From a virus: a stretch of DNA of 21,151 nt. Positions 1 through 9,132 of this stretch are shown one piece after another (position 1 is the stretch's first letter; every line of letters begins with the position of its first letter). The DNA lies in IMG/VR virus record IMGVR_UViG_3300037264_002712, positions 1 through 21,151 of that record; one strand, 5' to 3'. The notes under the pieces are model-generated. The model saw nothing but the letters and a program-made list of their open reading frames with translations, was not told where the DNA came from and made no database searches. Position numbers and translations under genes: made by a program.

Positions 1-3000
1 TTCAAGAATAGTAGGTTCAATTACGACACCCGTGTAACTATTCGCTCGGGCTGGCAATACGTTCTTGATGACTTGGAAAATGGATTTGTCAAAATAGAAT
101 TTGAAGATGGTCAACATTTCGTTGAAGTATGTTCGTTTGTTTCCAGACGAGTTATACTCCACATTTTTGCTCTTCAAATCACTATAACGACTCTCGTAAA
201 GATTGGATGGATCGCCAATCAGTTCCATGATGCCTGCTTTACCAACATAACGAATGATGTCTTTGTTTTTGGCGTCTTGTGGGTCAATGAAGAATCCCAA
301 TTGATTTGACTCTCCTGAAACCGTTTCTATCTGACTCGTAGAACGGTCATCAGAATCAAAACGAGCTTCAACCGTGTAATCTATTTGGCGAATCTTTTTG
401 TTCTTGTATTTGTTCGGCCCATATTTTGATGCGTCAATGTCCTGTTGATAGGTCAATTCTTCATAGTGGTATGGATAGACAGATGCCGAACTCCACTGAC
501 AATTTGTAGAGTTGTATGACGCTGACCAGTTTTGACCACTGATGGATGGGAAGTTTCTAGCAATGATTTCCACCGAACCTGTTGGGTAATAAGTTAACCA
601 ACGATCATTAATTATATCCACGGAAGCAGTCCAAAGAGTTGCGTCAATTGAACTGCTTAAATTGAGAGGGTCGGCGTAATAGTTTGGAATTGAATAGTAA
701 GCCGACTCATTATCCATCCATACCGCTGAAGAACCGCTGTGATTATAGTAAAGTGATTTTGGATAATCCAGTGACAATCTTACCCACAAACTCTGATAAG
801 CAGTTGACCCGCTGTAGCCATATGAGTTCAAATCGTTAACGTGTTCTTCAAAGTCTCGGTTGTTAATGGATACATCCCAAATGGAAAGTTTGTCCAAAGT
901 GCCTTGGAATATTCCATCACTAAGGAAGAAACGTCCATACTGACTGAACACTGTATTATCTAGTGATTGGAGATAGATGCTTCCGGTTGAGTAAAACAAT
1001 TGACGGCCGTTTTCATTTCTCTGAACAACCAAATCATATCGGGTAGGATAATCATTTATACCGACACTGGCAGTCGTTTCAAAATCAGGATTCACGTCAT
1101 TTCGTCTCAACATGACACTGAATATCTCACCGTTGAAAATTGGCATTGAGTCACTGTTTAATATCGCTCCTGTGGAGCCAGACCCCATTTGGAATACGAT
1201 TTCACCCATGTATTGACCCGGCAACTTGTGGAAACCAATATTCCACGAAGCACTCGCGGCTCCGCTGTATGGGTATGGCACCACGGAAAACAAAGTGACG
1301 TGTTGGTAATTGCTGTAAGTTACTTCCGAATCGATGGCGAATTTGAATTCAACGGTCTGGGTTGATGATGGATATGGCCCTTCAATGTAATCATTGATTC
1401 CGGAGAAGGTCGCCATGTAAGTCTTTTCATCCAATTTGTAAGTCGGTCCGGACACATCCGAGTAATCGGTGCCACCATATTCACGGATACTAATCAAGGA
1501 AGACGGCAAGCCATAGCATGACATCAAATAACGGACACACTCTTCCGTTCCTTTGGTCTTGTAAATTCCCGGCAACGTAACCAAAATACGATTCCAAATG
1601 GTTTGAAGTCGTTGTTCTCCCGACATGACGTTATAGGAGCTAGCATTCAAACTGTTTAAGTAAACATCGTTCAAATCCAAATCGCCAATCATGTCATCCA
1701 CATTCCAACCAAACGAATACAACATTTCTTTCAATGTGTTGGTTGGAATACTGGAACTCAATTCGTTTTTGACTTGTCGTTCAATTGGGAGAGCCGAGAT
1801 GTAAGTGTAAATGTTGTCGAAATGATGGCCCATCATCGCCAAGAAGGTCAAATACTCGTCGTTGTTAGTATCGTTCAGAATGTATTCTGGAGTGTTTGCT
1901 ACCAAATAATCTCGATTGATTCTATCATATGACGAAGCCGAGGCATCTTGCGTTGTCACGTAACTAGAACTAACAAACGAACCACTTTCAATCGAGTAGT
2001 CATATTTTCCACTGTTGAAAAGATGTGATTCATAAGGGTCAAACGATTGAACCAAATCGGTCATTTCTTCGTTAATAGTTTCGTTTTCTTCCGTGTAATA
2101 AGGATAGATGGAAGCTGATGACAGAGAACCCGTATAACGGTCATTCAACAATGAAAGTGAAGCACTCAACGATGCCCACGTCTTCATTTTGCTTTTGAAA
2201 ATGGTCAAACGATTGGCTGCCGAAGAGAACACAACGAAATTTGAAAACTGAGAATAATCAGTATTCAGTGTCGATATGGATTTGTTGACAAAAATGTTGT
2301 TGGAATCGTCTTCGGTCAATGCCAAATCATCCGACGAATACAATTTGTTTGAGTTTTCTCTGTTAACAAATTTGGAAGTAGCACCAAAGTTCGGCGATGA
2401 AATCTTAATTGTCCTGTATTTGATTGGATTTCGCAGAATCGCCGTCATGAGAAACGGCGCCATGGCAAAATTGGAAACCCAACACAAACTTTTAGGCCCC
2501 AAATCCGAAGGTAGTTCGGTTGATAACTTAATGACTAACGTTAACGGGTCGGTAGAAACGTTTCGTTCATCAATGTAATCGTGAGTTAGAATTTGGAAAT
2601 ATTTGTTATCTCCAAAATTCAACGCGTTTTTCAGATAGTCAAAATATTTTTGTTGGTGTCCACGTTGCAACGGATGAACTGCATTTTCGTAGTAAAAAAC
2701 AAAGAAAAAGTCATACACAAATTGGCGAGCACTTTTGTAATCCGCTCCTTGTTGTGTGTTGTATTGACCGAACTGTTCATTCAGTCGAAGGTTGATAAAA
2801 TCGCTGAATTTTTGTTCCAAAGAATCAAAATCCGAAATGGATTCGTAGTTTTGCAACAAATAATTGCTGAAATATGTACGGATTCCTTGGGTTCGGGAAA
2901 TACGAGTCGGTTCGAAACCATCAGTGATTTGGTCTTCGGTCAACAATGTGTATTTGATTAAATCTTCATACAAATTTTTCAAAAACGTCAATACCGAGCC

Positions 3001-3654
3001 ATCGTCACTCAAGAAGAACATCGTTTTCAAAAAATCGATGTTTTTTTGATATGTCGGATACATGATACGATAGATGGAATCGTATGGACATGTTTGAATT
3101 ACCGACAGCAAAACCGGAGCCACATCACGAATAGGGAATTTCTTCAAACAGAATGCGGTATATGCTACATCTGCATTGCCTTGAGGCACCAACTTGATTT
3201 CCGTTCGTGACGGGGAAACTTCCTTGACGGAAAGGGGATTCAGAGGAGTACCGGCCATCATCCTCGTGAAGTTATAGGATACTTTGAAACTTCCTTCTGT
3301 TATTCCGATTGAATTTAGGTCTTCAACCGGATGAATTAGAATTTGGTCGTTCTTGTATTGAATGAATTCTCGAACCAATTCTCTGTAAGTATAAGAGTGT
3401 GGAACATTGAGGCTGTCCAAATAAGTCAAAGTAACGGATTTGAATTCTTTCTCTTGTCCCAATACTGCCCAATTTACCATTGAATCGTCTTCAACGGTGT
3501 AGGTTGAGATTTCAATTACATCATTTGGAGAAAAGCCAAACCACAGATCGGCACTTTGAGACACATAAAAAAGGCTTGTGTCTTGTTCATTTAGGACTGA
3601 ACCCGAATGAACACTACCTGTAAAGTCGCCGGTAACTGGATATGGTAATGGCAT
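1..3654 (-). CDS. Large virion structural protein, tail-protein-I-like with LamG-like domain (3' end outside window)
   Basis: The frame is open without a stop from ATG at 3654 to the left edge, giving 1,218 residues with the C-terminus missing. The start is MPLPYPVTGDFTGS, 3 nt after the TAA of the preceding gene. Residues about 600-735 resemble the P2 gpI tail-protein family: an LPGIYKTKGTEECVRYL stretch has KGT at 701-703 and is followed by YGLPSSLISIREYGG. Residues about 755-940 look like a LamG/concanavalin-type beta-sandwich, with TVEFKFAI near 765 and GTLDKLSIWDVSINNRDF near 920-935 as the usual closing strand. The visible end, KNVLPARANSYTGVVIEPTI, matches a segment I remember from large phage baseplate proteins. 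It follows the V-, W- and J-like genes, where P2-type phages carry gene I. Inference: a baseplate-periphery protein with a built-in sugar-binding domain. The structural role is fairly sure; the exact family is less so. Confidence 0.8.
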   Translation of the reverse strand, partial: MPLPYPVTGDFTGSVHSGSVLNEQDTSLFYVSQSADLWFGFSPNDVIEISTYTVEDDSMVNWAVLGQEKEFKSVTLTYLDSLNVPHSYTYRELVREFIQYKNDQILIHPVEDLNSIGITEGSFKVSYNFTRMMAGTPLNPLSVKEVSPSRTEIKLVPQGNADVAYTAFCLKKFPIRDVAPVLLSVIQTCPYDSIYRIMYPTYQKNIDFLKTMFFLSDDGSVLTFLKNLYEDLIKYTLLTEDQITDGFEPTRISRTQGIRTYFSNYLLQNYESISDFDSLEQKFSDFINLRLNEQFGQYNTQQGADYKSARQFVYDFFFVFYYENAVHPLQRGHQQKYFDYLKNALNFGDNKYFQILTHDYIDERNVSTDPLTLVIKLSTELPSDLGPKSLCWVSNFAMAPFLMTAILRNPIKYRTIKISSPNFGATSKFVNRENSNKLYSSDDLALTEDDSNNIFVNKSISTLNTDYSQFSNFVVFSSAANRLTIFKSKMKTWASLSASLSLLNDRYTGSLSSASIYPYYTEENETINEEMTDLVQSFDPYESHLFNSGKYDYSIESGSFVSSSYVTTQDASASSYDRINRDYLVANTPEYILNDTNNDEYLTFLAMMGHHFDNIYTYISALPIERQVKNELSSSIPTNTLKEMLYSFGWNVDDMIGDLDLNDVYLNSLNASSYNVMSGEQRLQTIWNRILVTLPGIYKTKGTEECVRYLMSCYGLPSSLISIREYGGTDYSDVSGPTYKLDEKTYMATFSGINDYIEGPYPSSTQTVEFKFAIDSEVTYSNYQHVTLFSVVPYPYSGAASASWNIGFHKLPGQYMGEIVFQMGSGSTGAILNSDSMPIFNGEIFSVMLRRNDVNPDFETTASVGINDYPTRYDLVVQRNENGRQLFYSTGSIYLQSLDNTVFSQYGRFFLSDGIFQGTLDKLSIWDVSINNRDFEEHVNDLNSYGYSGSTAYQSLWVRLSLDYPKSLYYNHSGSSAVWMDNESAYYSIPNYYADPLNLSSSIDATLWTASVDIINDRWLTYYPTGSVEIIARNFPSISGQNWSASYNSTNCQWSSASVYPYHYEELTYQQDIDASKYGPNKYKNKKIRQIDYTVEARFDSDDRSTSQIETVSGESNQLGFFIDPQDAKNKDIIRYVGKAGIMELIGDPSNLYESRYSDLKSKNVEYNSSGNKRTYFNEMLTIFKFYFDKSIFQVIKNVLPARANSYTGVVIEPTILE

Positions 3655-3657
3655 AGT

Positions 3658-4134
3658 TTACAATGTTGTGGTGTCTCGTTGGTCTATTGGAATCGGTAAA
3701 TATGGAAACTCGTTAAAGAAATCGGTTGTTGACGTTCCTTGACCCAATTGTATTCTCAATGTCATGATGATATCCTTGACAAGTTGAGAATCTGCTTCAG
3801 CAGAAGTTAGTTCGCTCTTTGCAATCAAATCATCCAGTTGGTTTGCCAAGACTTGATTCTTCTGGGTCATGTCGTTGATTTGGTCAATAATGTCTTGTGG
3901 CAACGTTGATTTACTGCCGGTTGATTGTGACGGTGTAAATTCGGTCAACGTGGGTTGATAAAACGTTTGAATTTTGTCATGGTCATAAACCATGTTAATC
4001 GTAGGAAATGCGATGTAGTGTTCTTGAAAAAGGGACGACGATGGATTCAGAATCTCATTTCCGGCTTCATCAAACCGGTAGTTGTAAGTTCCGTAACTCT
4101 GAAAATTGTCTATTTGTACTGAAAAATCAGTCAT
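3658..4134 (-). CDS. Hypothetical protein, 158 aa, baseplate operon
   Basis: I do not recognise a family. The N-terminal 75 residues are rich in aromatic and polar residues (IDNFQSYGTYNYRF, then AFPTINMVYDHDKIQTFYQP) and look like a small beta-rich fold. Residues about 80-130 (IIDQINDMTQKNQVLANQL and onward) form a probable amphipathic helix or coiled coil. The end is Pro- and Thr-rich. ATG at 4134 follows the previous TAA by 3 nt, with GATAAGG just upstream as a possible weak ribosome site; its own TAA is 3 nt before the next ATG. Lying between an adhesin-like structural protein and the tail-I-like protein, it is probably a small virion component or a connector or chaperone for one of them. 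That role is inferred from position only. Confidence 0.7.
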   Translation of the reverse strand: MTDFSVQIDNFQSYGTYNYRFDEAGNEILNPSSSLFQEHYIAFPTINMVYDHDKIQTFYQPTLTEFTPSQSTGSKSTLPQDIIDQINDMTQKNQVLANQLDDLIAKSELTSAEADSQLVKDIIMTLRIQLGQGTSTTDFFNEFPYLPIPIDQRDTTTL

Positions 4135-4137
4135 ACC

Positions 4138-6189
4138 TTATCTCACTATCTTAAAGATGTCACCTTTATCAAAGGTAACAACCGAACCGCTCTGTTCTGT
4201 CTTAATCAAAAGCTTGAAATATCGCTCTTGTGGTAGGCCGGTGGTGTCAAGAAGGAAGAAATTCCCGTTAGCGTCACAACTCACCCGCGTATAATTATCA
4301 AAATCGATAACAATTTGGTCGGTTTCGTTATCTTTTATCGCGTAGTAAGACGAAGTTGGTAGATATTGTGGAGTGAGGTATTGAGTAAACTGTGTTCGTC
4401 GCTGAAAGTTTTTGAATGGAAACTCCGGCCGAGCAAATACATTGATTCTAATGATGTTTCCGGCTCGTGCCGTCGGCGGCAAATTTTGAATAACTGTGAC
4501 AAATGGTTGACTAAATTCCACCGAATCAAGACTTGAAGAAACCACAACAATACTGCTAGTCCAAGAATAACTGCTGGTAAAGAATGTTCCGCTGATTTGA
4601 GCATCCAAGCGTGCTCCATCGAAAATACCGGTGGTGAATATACCATTGAAACTCGCACTGGCCACGGAAGACGAAACGTTAAATGTTCCAAAAGCCGTTC
4701 CGTTAACATACAAACCAGAAACATCCACGTAAAAATTTGGATACACCGAAAACGGTAAATTGGACGTGATTCGGCTACCACTGATAAGTTGAGATGTAAT
4801 TGACCCGGACAAAATTCCCCATGTCAAATCGTAACCGTCGAGACTGGAAGTAAAATTACTACCACTGAAAAGTCCATCAATCAAAACACCTTGTAACAAA
4901 GAACCCGACCCATAAACCGTGGGTTGGTCTGAACTACTCAAAGAGCCTGAAAATTGACCAAAAATTGTAAAGTCAGCAATGGTTTCAGAGTTACCGACAA
5001 CACTAATTACTCCACTTGCAGACAAATTGGCACTCGACGAGTAGTTCGCAATTCCGACAAAGCTTCCGGTAATTGAACTTCCCACAATGGAAGCAGTGGT
5101 TATTACGCCCTGATAGCTTGCGGTAGTAGTTGAAATGGTAACGCTGCCGGTTGATACGCTGCCAGTTATCCAAGTACTGTCATCCCAACCAACATTCAAT
5201 CGTGGTTGATAAATGGTATTGGTATCTCGACTAAAGAAATACAGCGCCATGGCCGACCCGGTTGCCCGAGTTTCGTCATCTGACAAAAGAATCAAGCCTT
5301 CGTTTGGAATACTGCCACTCAACCAAGCATAAACGATGTTGGAAACATCCATATCGATGTCACCAACTTCATAATCAAACGATTGACTCGAAATTGAACT
5401 TGTGTACCACGTTCCTCCACCCCTCGCCCACAACAACGGATACAATGTTGAGTCATTCAAAAAGTCAATTGGAGTTAAACCATTTGGGTCAGTAACGGTC
5501 GCCCATACGCTGCCCGAGTAGTAATTGCGATAGTTCCAACTGGCACCAGTGGATGAACCACCATCAGAAAGATATCCATTACCCATTGCCCAACTTTGAC
5601 TAATAGGAAAAGCATATATCGAATAAGAAATCGGGAGATTTTGCTCTCTTGCGACATTCATTTGGAGAATGAATTCGGCGTCAGAAATATCCCCGCTCGC
5701 AATAGAAGCTGAAATAACATCCAAATCAAACTTTACCAAAGCACGATTGACATACTTCTTAGTACTGACAACTTGGTTCGATTGAGATATGGTATAATGG
5801 CCTGTAATCGTGCCTGTAACGGAGCCACTAAATTCTGTAATCGTGCCGTTGAAATTTCCGATGCTACCGGAGAAGTTAATTCCCGACAACATACTCGAAC
5901 CGGAAAATCCGGAGCCACTTACACTGCCTGTTCCTGAAGCAATTGTTCCTGAAATGTAAGTCGCCAAACCCAGTAACGAGCCTGATGTAACATTTCCAGT
6001 GAAGGATTGAATACATATTCCTGTTACACTAGCACTATCATACGAAAACGTCTGAGTATCTTGAGAGAAACGAGCTGTAACGTCATCTGTTCCAACTCGC
6101 AAGATTTCATCCAATCCGAAATTTACGTCATCGTAATTAATCGTATTGGTTACGAAAGTGTCTTCGGCTGGATAAATTAAGTGGTGCAT
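4138..6189 (-). CDS. DNRLRE-type adhesin-like virion structural protein
   Basis: 683 residues. The N-terminus (YPAEDTFVTNTINYDDVNFG, then EILRVG) and the later block RALVKFDLDVISAS with a QMNVAREQNLPISYSIYAF strand and a DVSNIVYAWLSG strand resemble the DNRLRE/CBM-like beta-sandwich of surface and phage proteins. Between those halves, residues about 55-131 are a Gly/Ser repeat tract with FSGS/ISGT/VTG steps like a beta-solenoid, so the domain seems split by an insertion. A second tract of the same style covers about 340-560. The C-terminal 120 residues look globular, with IRINVFARPEFPFKNFQRRT and a YFKLLIKTEQSG strand near the end. ATG is 3 nt after the J-like gene's TAA. Inference: a baseplate-attached fibre or decoration protein acting outside the particle, perhaps in surface binding. 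Confidence 0.75.
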   Translation of the reverse strand: MHHLIYPAEDTFVTNTINYDDVNFGLDEILRVGTDDVTARFSQDTQTFSYDSASVTGICIQSFTGNVTSGSLLGLATYISGTIASGTGSVSGSGFSGSSMLSGINFSGSIGNFNGTITEFSGSVTGTITGHYTISQSNQVVSTKKYVNRALVKFDLDVISASIASGDISDAEFILQMNVAREQNLPISYSIYAFPISQSWAMGNGYLSDGGSSTGASWNYRNYYSGSVWATVTDPNGLTPIDFLNDSTLYPLLWARGGGTWYTSSISSQSFDYEVGDIDMDVSNIVYAWLSGSIPNEGLILLSDDETRATGSAMALYFFSRDTNTIYQPRLNVGWDDSTWITGSVSTGSVTISTTTASYQGVITTASIVGSSITGSFVGIANYSSSANLSASGVISVVGNSETIADFTIFGQFSGSLSSSDQPTVYGSGSLLQGVLIDGLFSGSNFTSSLDGYDLTWGILSGSITSQLISGSRITSNLPFSVYPNFYVDVSGLYVNGTAFGTFNVSSSVASASFNGIFTTGIFDGARLDAQISGTFFTSSYSWTSSIVVVSSSLDSVEFSQPFVTVIQNLPPTARAGNIIRINVFARPEFPFKNFQRRTQFTQYLTPQYLPTSSYYAIKDNETDQIVIDFDNYTRVSCDANGNFFLLDTTGLPQERYFKLLIKTEQSGSVVTFDKGDIFKIVR

Positions 6190-6192
6190 AGA

Positions 6193-8178
6193 TTAGAGCG
6201 TCGTTCCCTTGATGTCGTTGTCGGGATATTTGACTTCAAAAATGGACGGGTCAAGAGATGGATAAATCATGTCGTTTTGAGTCGCGGCATCAATATCATA
6301 TTCGACCGATGAATAGTCATCTCCGTTGGTTGTCAACGGAGTCAGATTTTTGATTTTCAGTGATATTACACTCTGAACACCTTCTACTTTAGCAATTTCC
6401 AAACGTAGATTGCTTAGGTTGATAGATTGAGAGAAATCCCATTTATCGATATCGAAAAATTCTTTAGCCGTTGCTAGAGCGTTTTTCAACACTTCTTTTT
6501 TGTTATAGCCACGAAACACCGTGATAGAAAACTCCACTCCAATGTTAATGATATACCCATCAACCACGTTAACACCGTCCGTTAATATACGATACTTCCT
6601 TAGATGTGTCATCAAGTTAGTAACCAAAGCTTCATTGGGAACAGTCAGGTTTTTGTTTTCGTCAAACGACAAAACATAAAGATTGACAGCAAATGGATTA
6701 CTACGGTCATATGCAATCTTTCGAAAATATGTTTGGGTGTTATTGTTGAGGACAGTTGCCACGTTTTTTTCATCCACCGTTCCTACCAATATCTGGTTTT
6801 GGCTAACATCCAAACTGTTGTAAGTGATAAGTTGAACTTTACCAATCGAACCGTATTTCGGCGGCATGGAATATACCCGTGTCAAATAATCTGATTGTGT
6901 AACTACACGTTGTTGAGCCGCAAAAGCAGCAATGGCATTTTGACGAATGATTTCATTTGATTCTGGCCCGGCTCCACCCACAGTCGGGTCTTCATTATTC
7001 ACACGCAAAGAAGTTTTTACCGTATTCAATAACGTAGCATCTTCTGGTGGTAAACCATCCGTGGTGTTATCCGTATCTATGGAGTTGATGTTAACCACAG
7101 AGTTAGCGGGAGAATTGGAATCAAAACCACCGCCCACGGTATAAGTTACCGTCAATGTTGTGTTGGTTGGAGATAAACCATATGTGTCATTCTTCAAGAA
7201 ATTGGATGGGTCTAATGACAAATTCAAATTGCTCATATTGGATAATCCAACACCAATTTGCTGTGAACTTAGATTGATGATTTCATCAGCAAACCCGTTG
7301 GTGCCAGCACCAAACTCCAAATATGTCTTGTTGTTTTCATCGACTGTGACGGTGAAACGACGGGAAGTTTTCAGATACTTCAAAATGTAAGGCACCGTGC
7401 CTTTGTATAAAGAAAGACTGCCTTCAAACGCATCATCGTTTGGAACATCATACAAAACCGTTTCTTGAGCTAGAAACTCCACTTCATACCACTTGTTATT
7501 ATCCGAATCTCTCACGTCAATGATTTCCAAAACATTGTCTTCATCCAAGAAAAGTTTCAAGAAGGTTTGAAGCTCGTTGATGGTGAACGTTTTTGTAACC
7601 AATTTTCCCGAGCGGATATTAGATGTTTTTTGAAGAAGGAAGTATGTAGGCACGCCAGCCGCATCACGTTGATAAACTGTAACGGTTCTTGGAGACAATT
7701 TGGTATCCACTCCAAAGTTAATAGGTTCTGATGTAAGAAATGACGCTCCTGCATTGTTGGAAACCTGCATGTTTTCACGAATGTTCAAAGTGAATTTTTC
7801 GTCGGGCACATATTCCCCATCAACAACAGCGGATGGGCAAATTTGAAAAATATCTATTTTTCCAGTTGCTCCACGAGTCGGTTTTGGTCTGTAACCCAAG
7901 TATCGTGACAAAGCAATGATATTCTTTCTTTCTTGGGTGTTATACAACAACCCTTCCTTGAAGATGTAGTCGGTGTAGTAAGAAAGAACGTCACCAACAT
8001 AGGATGCCATTTCAATGAACATCATTCCGGGCGACGCGTCGTTGAAGTCTTTATATGTGTTTGGGAAATAATATTTGGCAAAGTTAATCAATCCGTCACG
8101 AAATTGCGAGAAGTCCCGATTGACGTAACGGACTTCCTTACTTTTAGGTTGAAATGATTTGTTAGTTGTAGTAGCCAT
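6193..8178 (-). CDS. Baseplate wedge protein, gp6/J-like
   Basis: 661 residues, close to the usual size of T4 gp6-type proteins. The N-terminus carries the family signature: NRDFSQFRDGLINFAKYYFP at 20-39, then DFNDASPGMMFIEMASYVGD at 44-63, then a Tyr-rich LSYYTDYIFKE helix. A second recognisable block, AAQQRVVTQSDYLTRVYSMP near 420-438, is the baseplate-J-like core. In T4, gp6 dimers form the inner ring of the baseplate with gp25 and gp53 and clamp the wedges together. ATG at 8178 lies one base after the TAA of the gp25-like gene, with no clear Shine-Dalgarno, so coupled translation is likely. The pairing with the gp25-like gene upstream matches the W-J pair of P2 and the wedge core of contractile systems. 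Confidence in the family is high. Confidence 0.93.
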   Translation of the reverse strand: MATTTNKSFQPKSKEVRYVNRDFSQFRDGLINFAKYYFPNTYKDFNDASPGMMFIEMASYVGDVLSYYTDYIFKEGLLYNTQERKNIIALSRYLGYRPKPTRGATGKIDIFQICPSAVVDGEYVPDEKFTLNIRENMQVSNNAGASFLTSEPINFGVDTKLSPRTVTVYQRDAAGVPTYFLLQKTSNIRSGKLVTKTFTINELQTFLKLFLDEDNVLEIIDVRDSDNNKWYEVEFLAQETVLYDVPNDDAFEGSLSLYKGTVPYILKYLKTSRRFTVTVDENNKTYLEFGAGTNGFADEIINLSSQQIGVGLSNMSNLNLSLDPSNFLKNDTYGLSPTNTTLTVTYTVGGGFDSNSPANSVVNINSIDTDNTTDGLPPEDATLLNTVKTSLRVNNEDPTVGGAGPESNEIIRQNAIAAFAAQQRVVTQSDYLTRVYSMPPKYGSIGKVQLITYNSLDVSQNQILVGTVDEKNVATVLNNNTQTYFRKIAYDRSNPFAVNLYVLSFDENKNLTVPNEALVTNLMTHLRKYRILTDGVNVVDGYIINIGVEFSITVFRGYNKKEVLKNALATAKEFFDIDKWDFSQSINLSNLRLEIAKVEGVQSVISLKIKNLTPLTTNGDDYSSVEYDIDAATQNDMIYPSLDPSIFEVKYPDNDIKGTTL

Positions 8179-8179
8179 A

Positions 8180-8605
8180 TTATGCCGTTACGTTGTCAAT
8201 CGTAATTGTTACAGTATCCGTCTGCTTAGTCATATTCAACATGAATATCACAGCGACTTGTAATCTATAAATATCACGGTCAGCGCTAGTTTGGTCACTT
8301 TTGTATAGATTTGCCGTTACATCAATGACGGTGATATTCGGAATCCACATGGAAACGTCTTCTTTGACGATATTGGAAGCAATATCTGGCAAAGAATCGG
8401 TGTGTTGTTCAAACAACAAACCCCAAAGACGAGAACCGAAAGTCGGTTGCATCCTTCGTTCACCCGGTCGGGTATTCAGCAAATTGATGATATTTGCTTT
8501 GGTTTGGGTCAAAGTATCATAAGACTGTTCAAAATACCCGCTATTGCTATTACGGAATGGCAAAGTGATACCAATAGGCGTCTTAATAGGAGCGTTAGTT
8601 GCCAT
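8180..8605 (-). CDS. Baseplate wedge subunit, gp25/W-like
   Basis: 141 residues, the normal length for the gp25/gpW family, which has a lysozyme-like fold without being an enzyme. The signature is visible: IINLLNTRPGERRMQPTFGS followed by RLWGLLFEQHTD at about 38-70, then a strand-rich C-terminal half (WIPNITVIDVTANLY, DIYRLQVAVIFMLNM). The product sits in the inner baseplate, bridging the hub to the gp6 ring and helping start sheath assembly. ATG at 8605 comes 3 nt after the upstream TAA, with GGATGGA about 10 nt before it as a possible ribosome site. Its TAA is followed after one base by the gp6-like ATG. Family assignment is strong; fine function is from the family. Confidence 0.93.
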   Translation of the reverse strand: MATNAPIKTPIGITLPFRNSNSGYFEQSYDTLTQTKANIINLLNTRPGERRMQPTFGSRLWGLLFEQHTDSLPDIASNIVKEDVSMWIPNITVIDVTANLYKSDQTSADRDIYRLQVAVIFMLNMTKQTDTVTITIDNVTA

Positions 8606-8608
8606 AAA

Positions 8609-9130
8609 TTATCCATCCATTGAAACATTCGGAGAATATCCACCTTGTTTCTTCTTGCTCAGAGCCAGAATGCTCTTAAAATCCTTCTTAAATAGGTTTT
8701 GTAAGCCAGCCGGCAATTCTTCGGGGGCCACGTCTAACACAGACATTTGAGCCGGTGGAGCCGATTCATTGACCATCTGTTTCAAGAAATCCATCTTGGT
8801 TTGAGGCTGACCAACATCGACCTTTTCGTGTTTGCCGATTTTTTCAAATCCACCTTCCATAAGTTCAACGAGTGATGACCCATCATTGGTTCTTGGCAAC
8901 GGTTTGTAGTTACGAGCGGTTTCCGCCAAAACACCATTCAACCTTGGGTTGTTGGTCTTCAAAACAGGAACATCAGGAGTTTCTTCGGTTATGGTTTGGG
9001 TAGATGGCGAGTTTTTGATTTCCTTCACCATCTCCACCAACACCTTGCCCATTGCTTTACTAACTTCGGCGGCTACTTCTTCTTTCACCATCCGCTGAAT
9101 CAATTGTTTTAGTTGGTCTTGTGCTTTCAT
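8609..9130 (-). CDS. Hypothetical protein, 173 aa, between spike and gp25-like genes
   Basis: No family recognised. The first 40 residues (QDQLKQLIQRMVKEEVAAEV and onward) form a long amphipathic, probably coiled-coil helix. The middle is low in hydrophobics and Pro/Thr/Asn-rich, with PRLNGVLAETARNYKPLP as a more structured island, and the end is Lys/Gly-rich (FKSILALSKKKQGGYSP). ATG at 9130 is 2 nt after the spike gene TAA, and the TAA is 3 nt before the gp25-like ATG. Placement between V-like and W-like genes suggests an assembly factor, plug or minor baseplate part. The disordered look would fit a scaffold or adaptor. These functions are inference from position and composition only. Confidence 0.72.
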   Translation of the reverse strand: MKAQDQLKQLIQRMVKEEVAAEVSKAMGKVLVEMVKEIKNSPSTQTITEETPDVPVLKTNNPRLNGVLAETARNYKPLPRTNDGSSLVELMEGGFEKIGKHEKVDVGQPQTKMDFLKQMVNESAPPAQMSVLDVAPEELPAGLQNLFKKDFKSILALSKKKQGGYSPNVSMDG

Positions 9131-9132
9131 GG

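Noticed and set aside
8266-8273. Exact TATAAATA on the plus strand
   Set aside because: It points rightward inside the gp25-like gene, away from any plus-strand gene, and is expected by chance.
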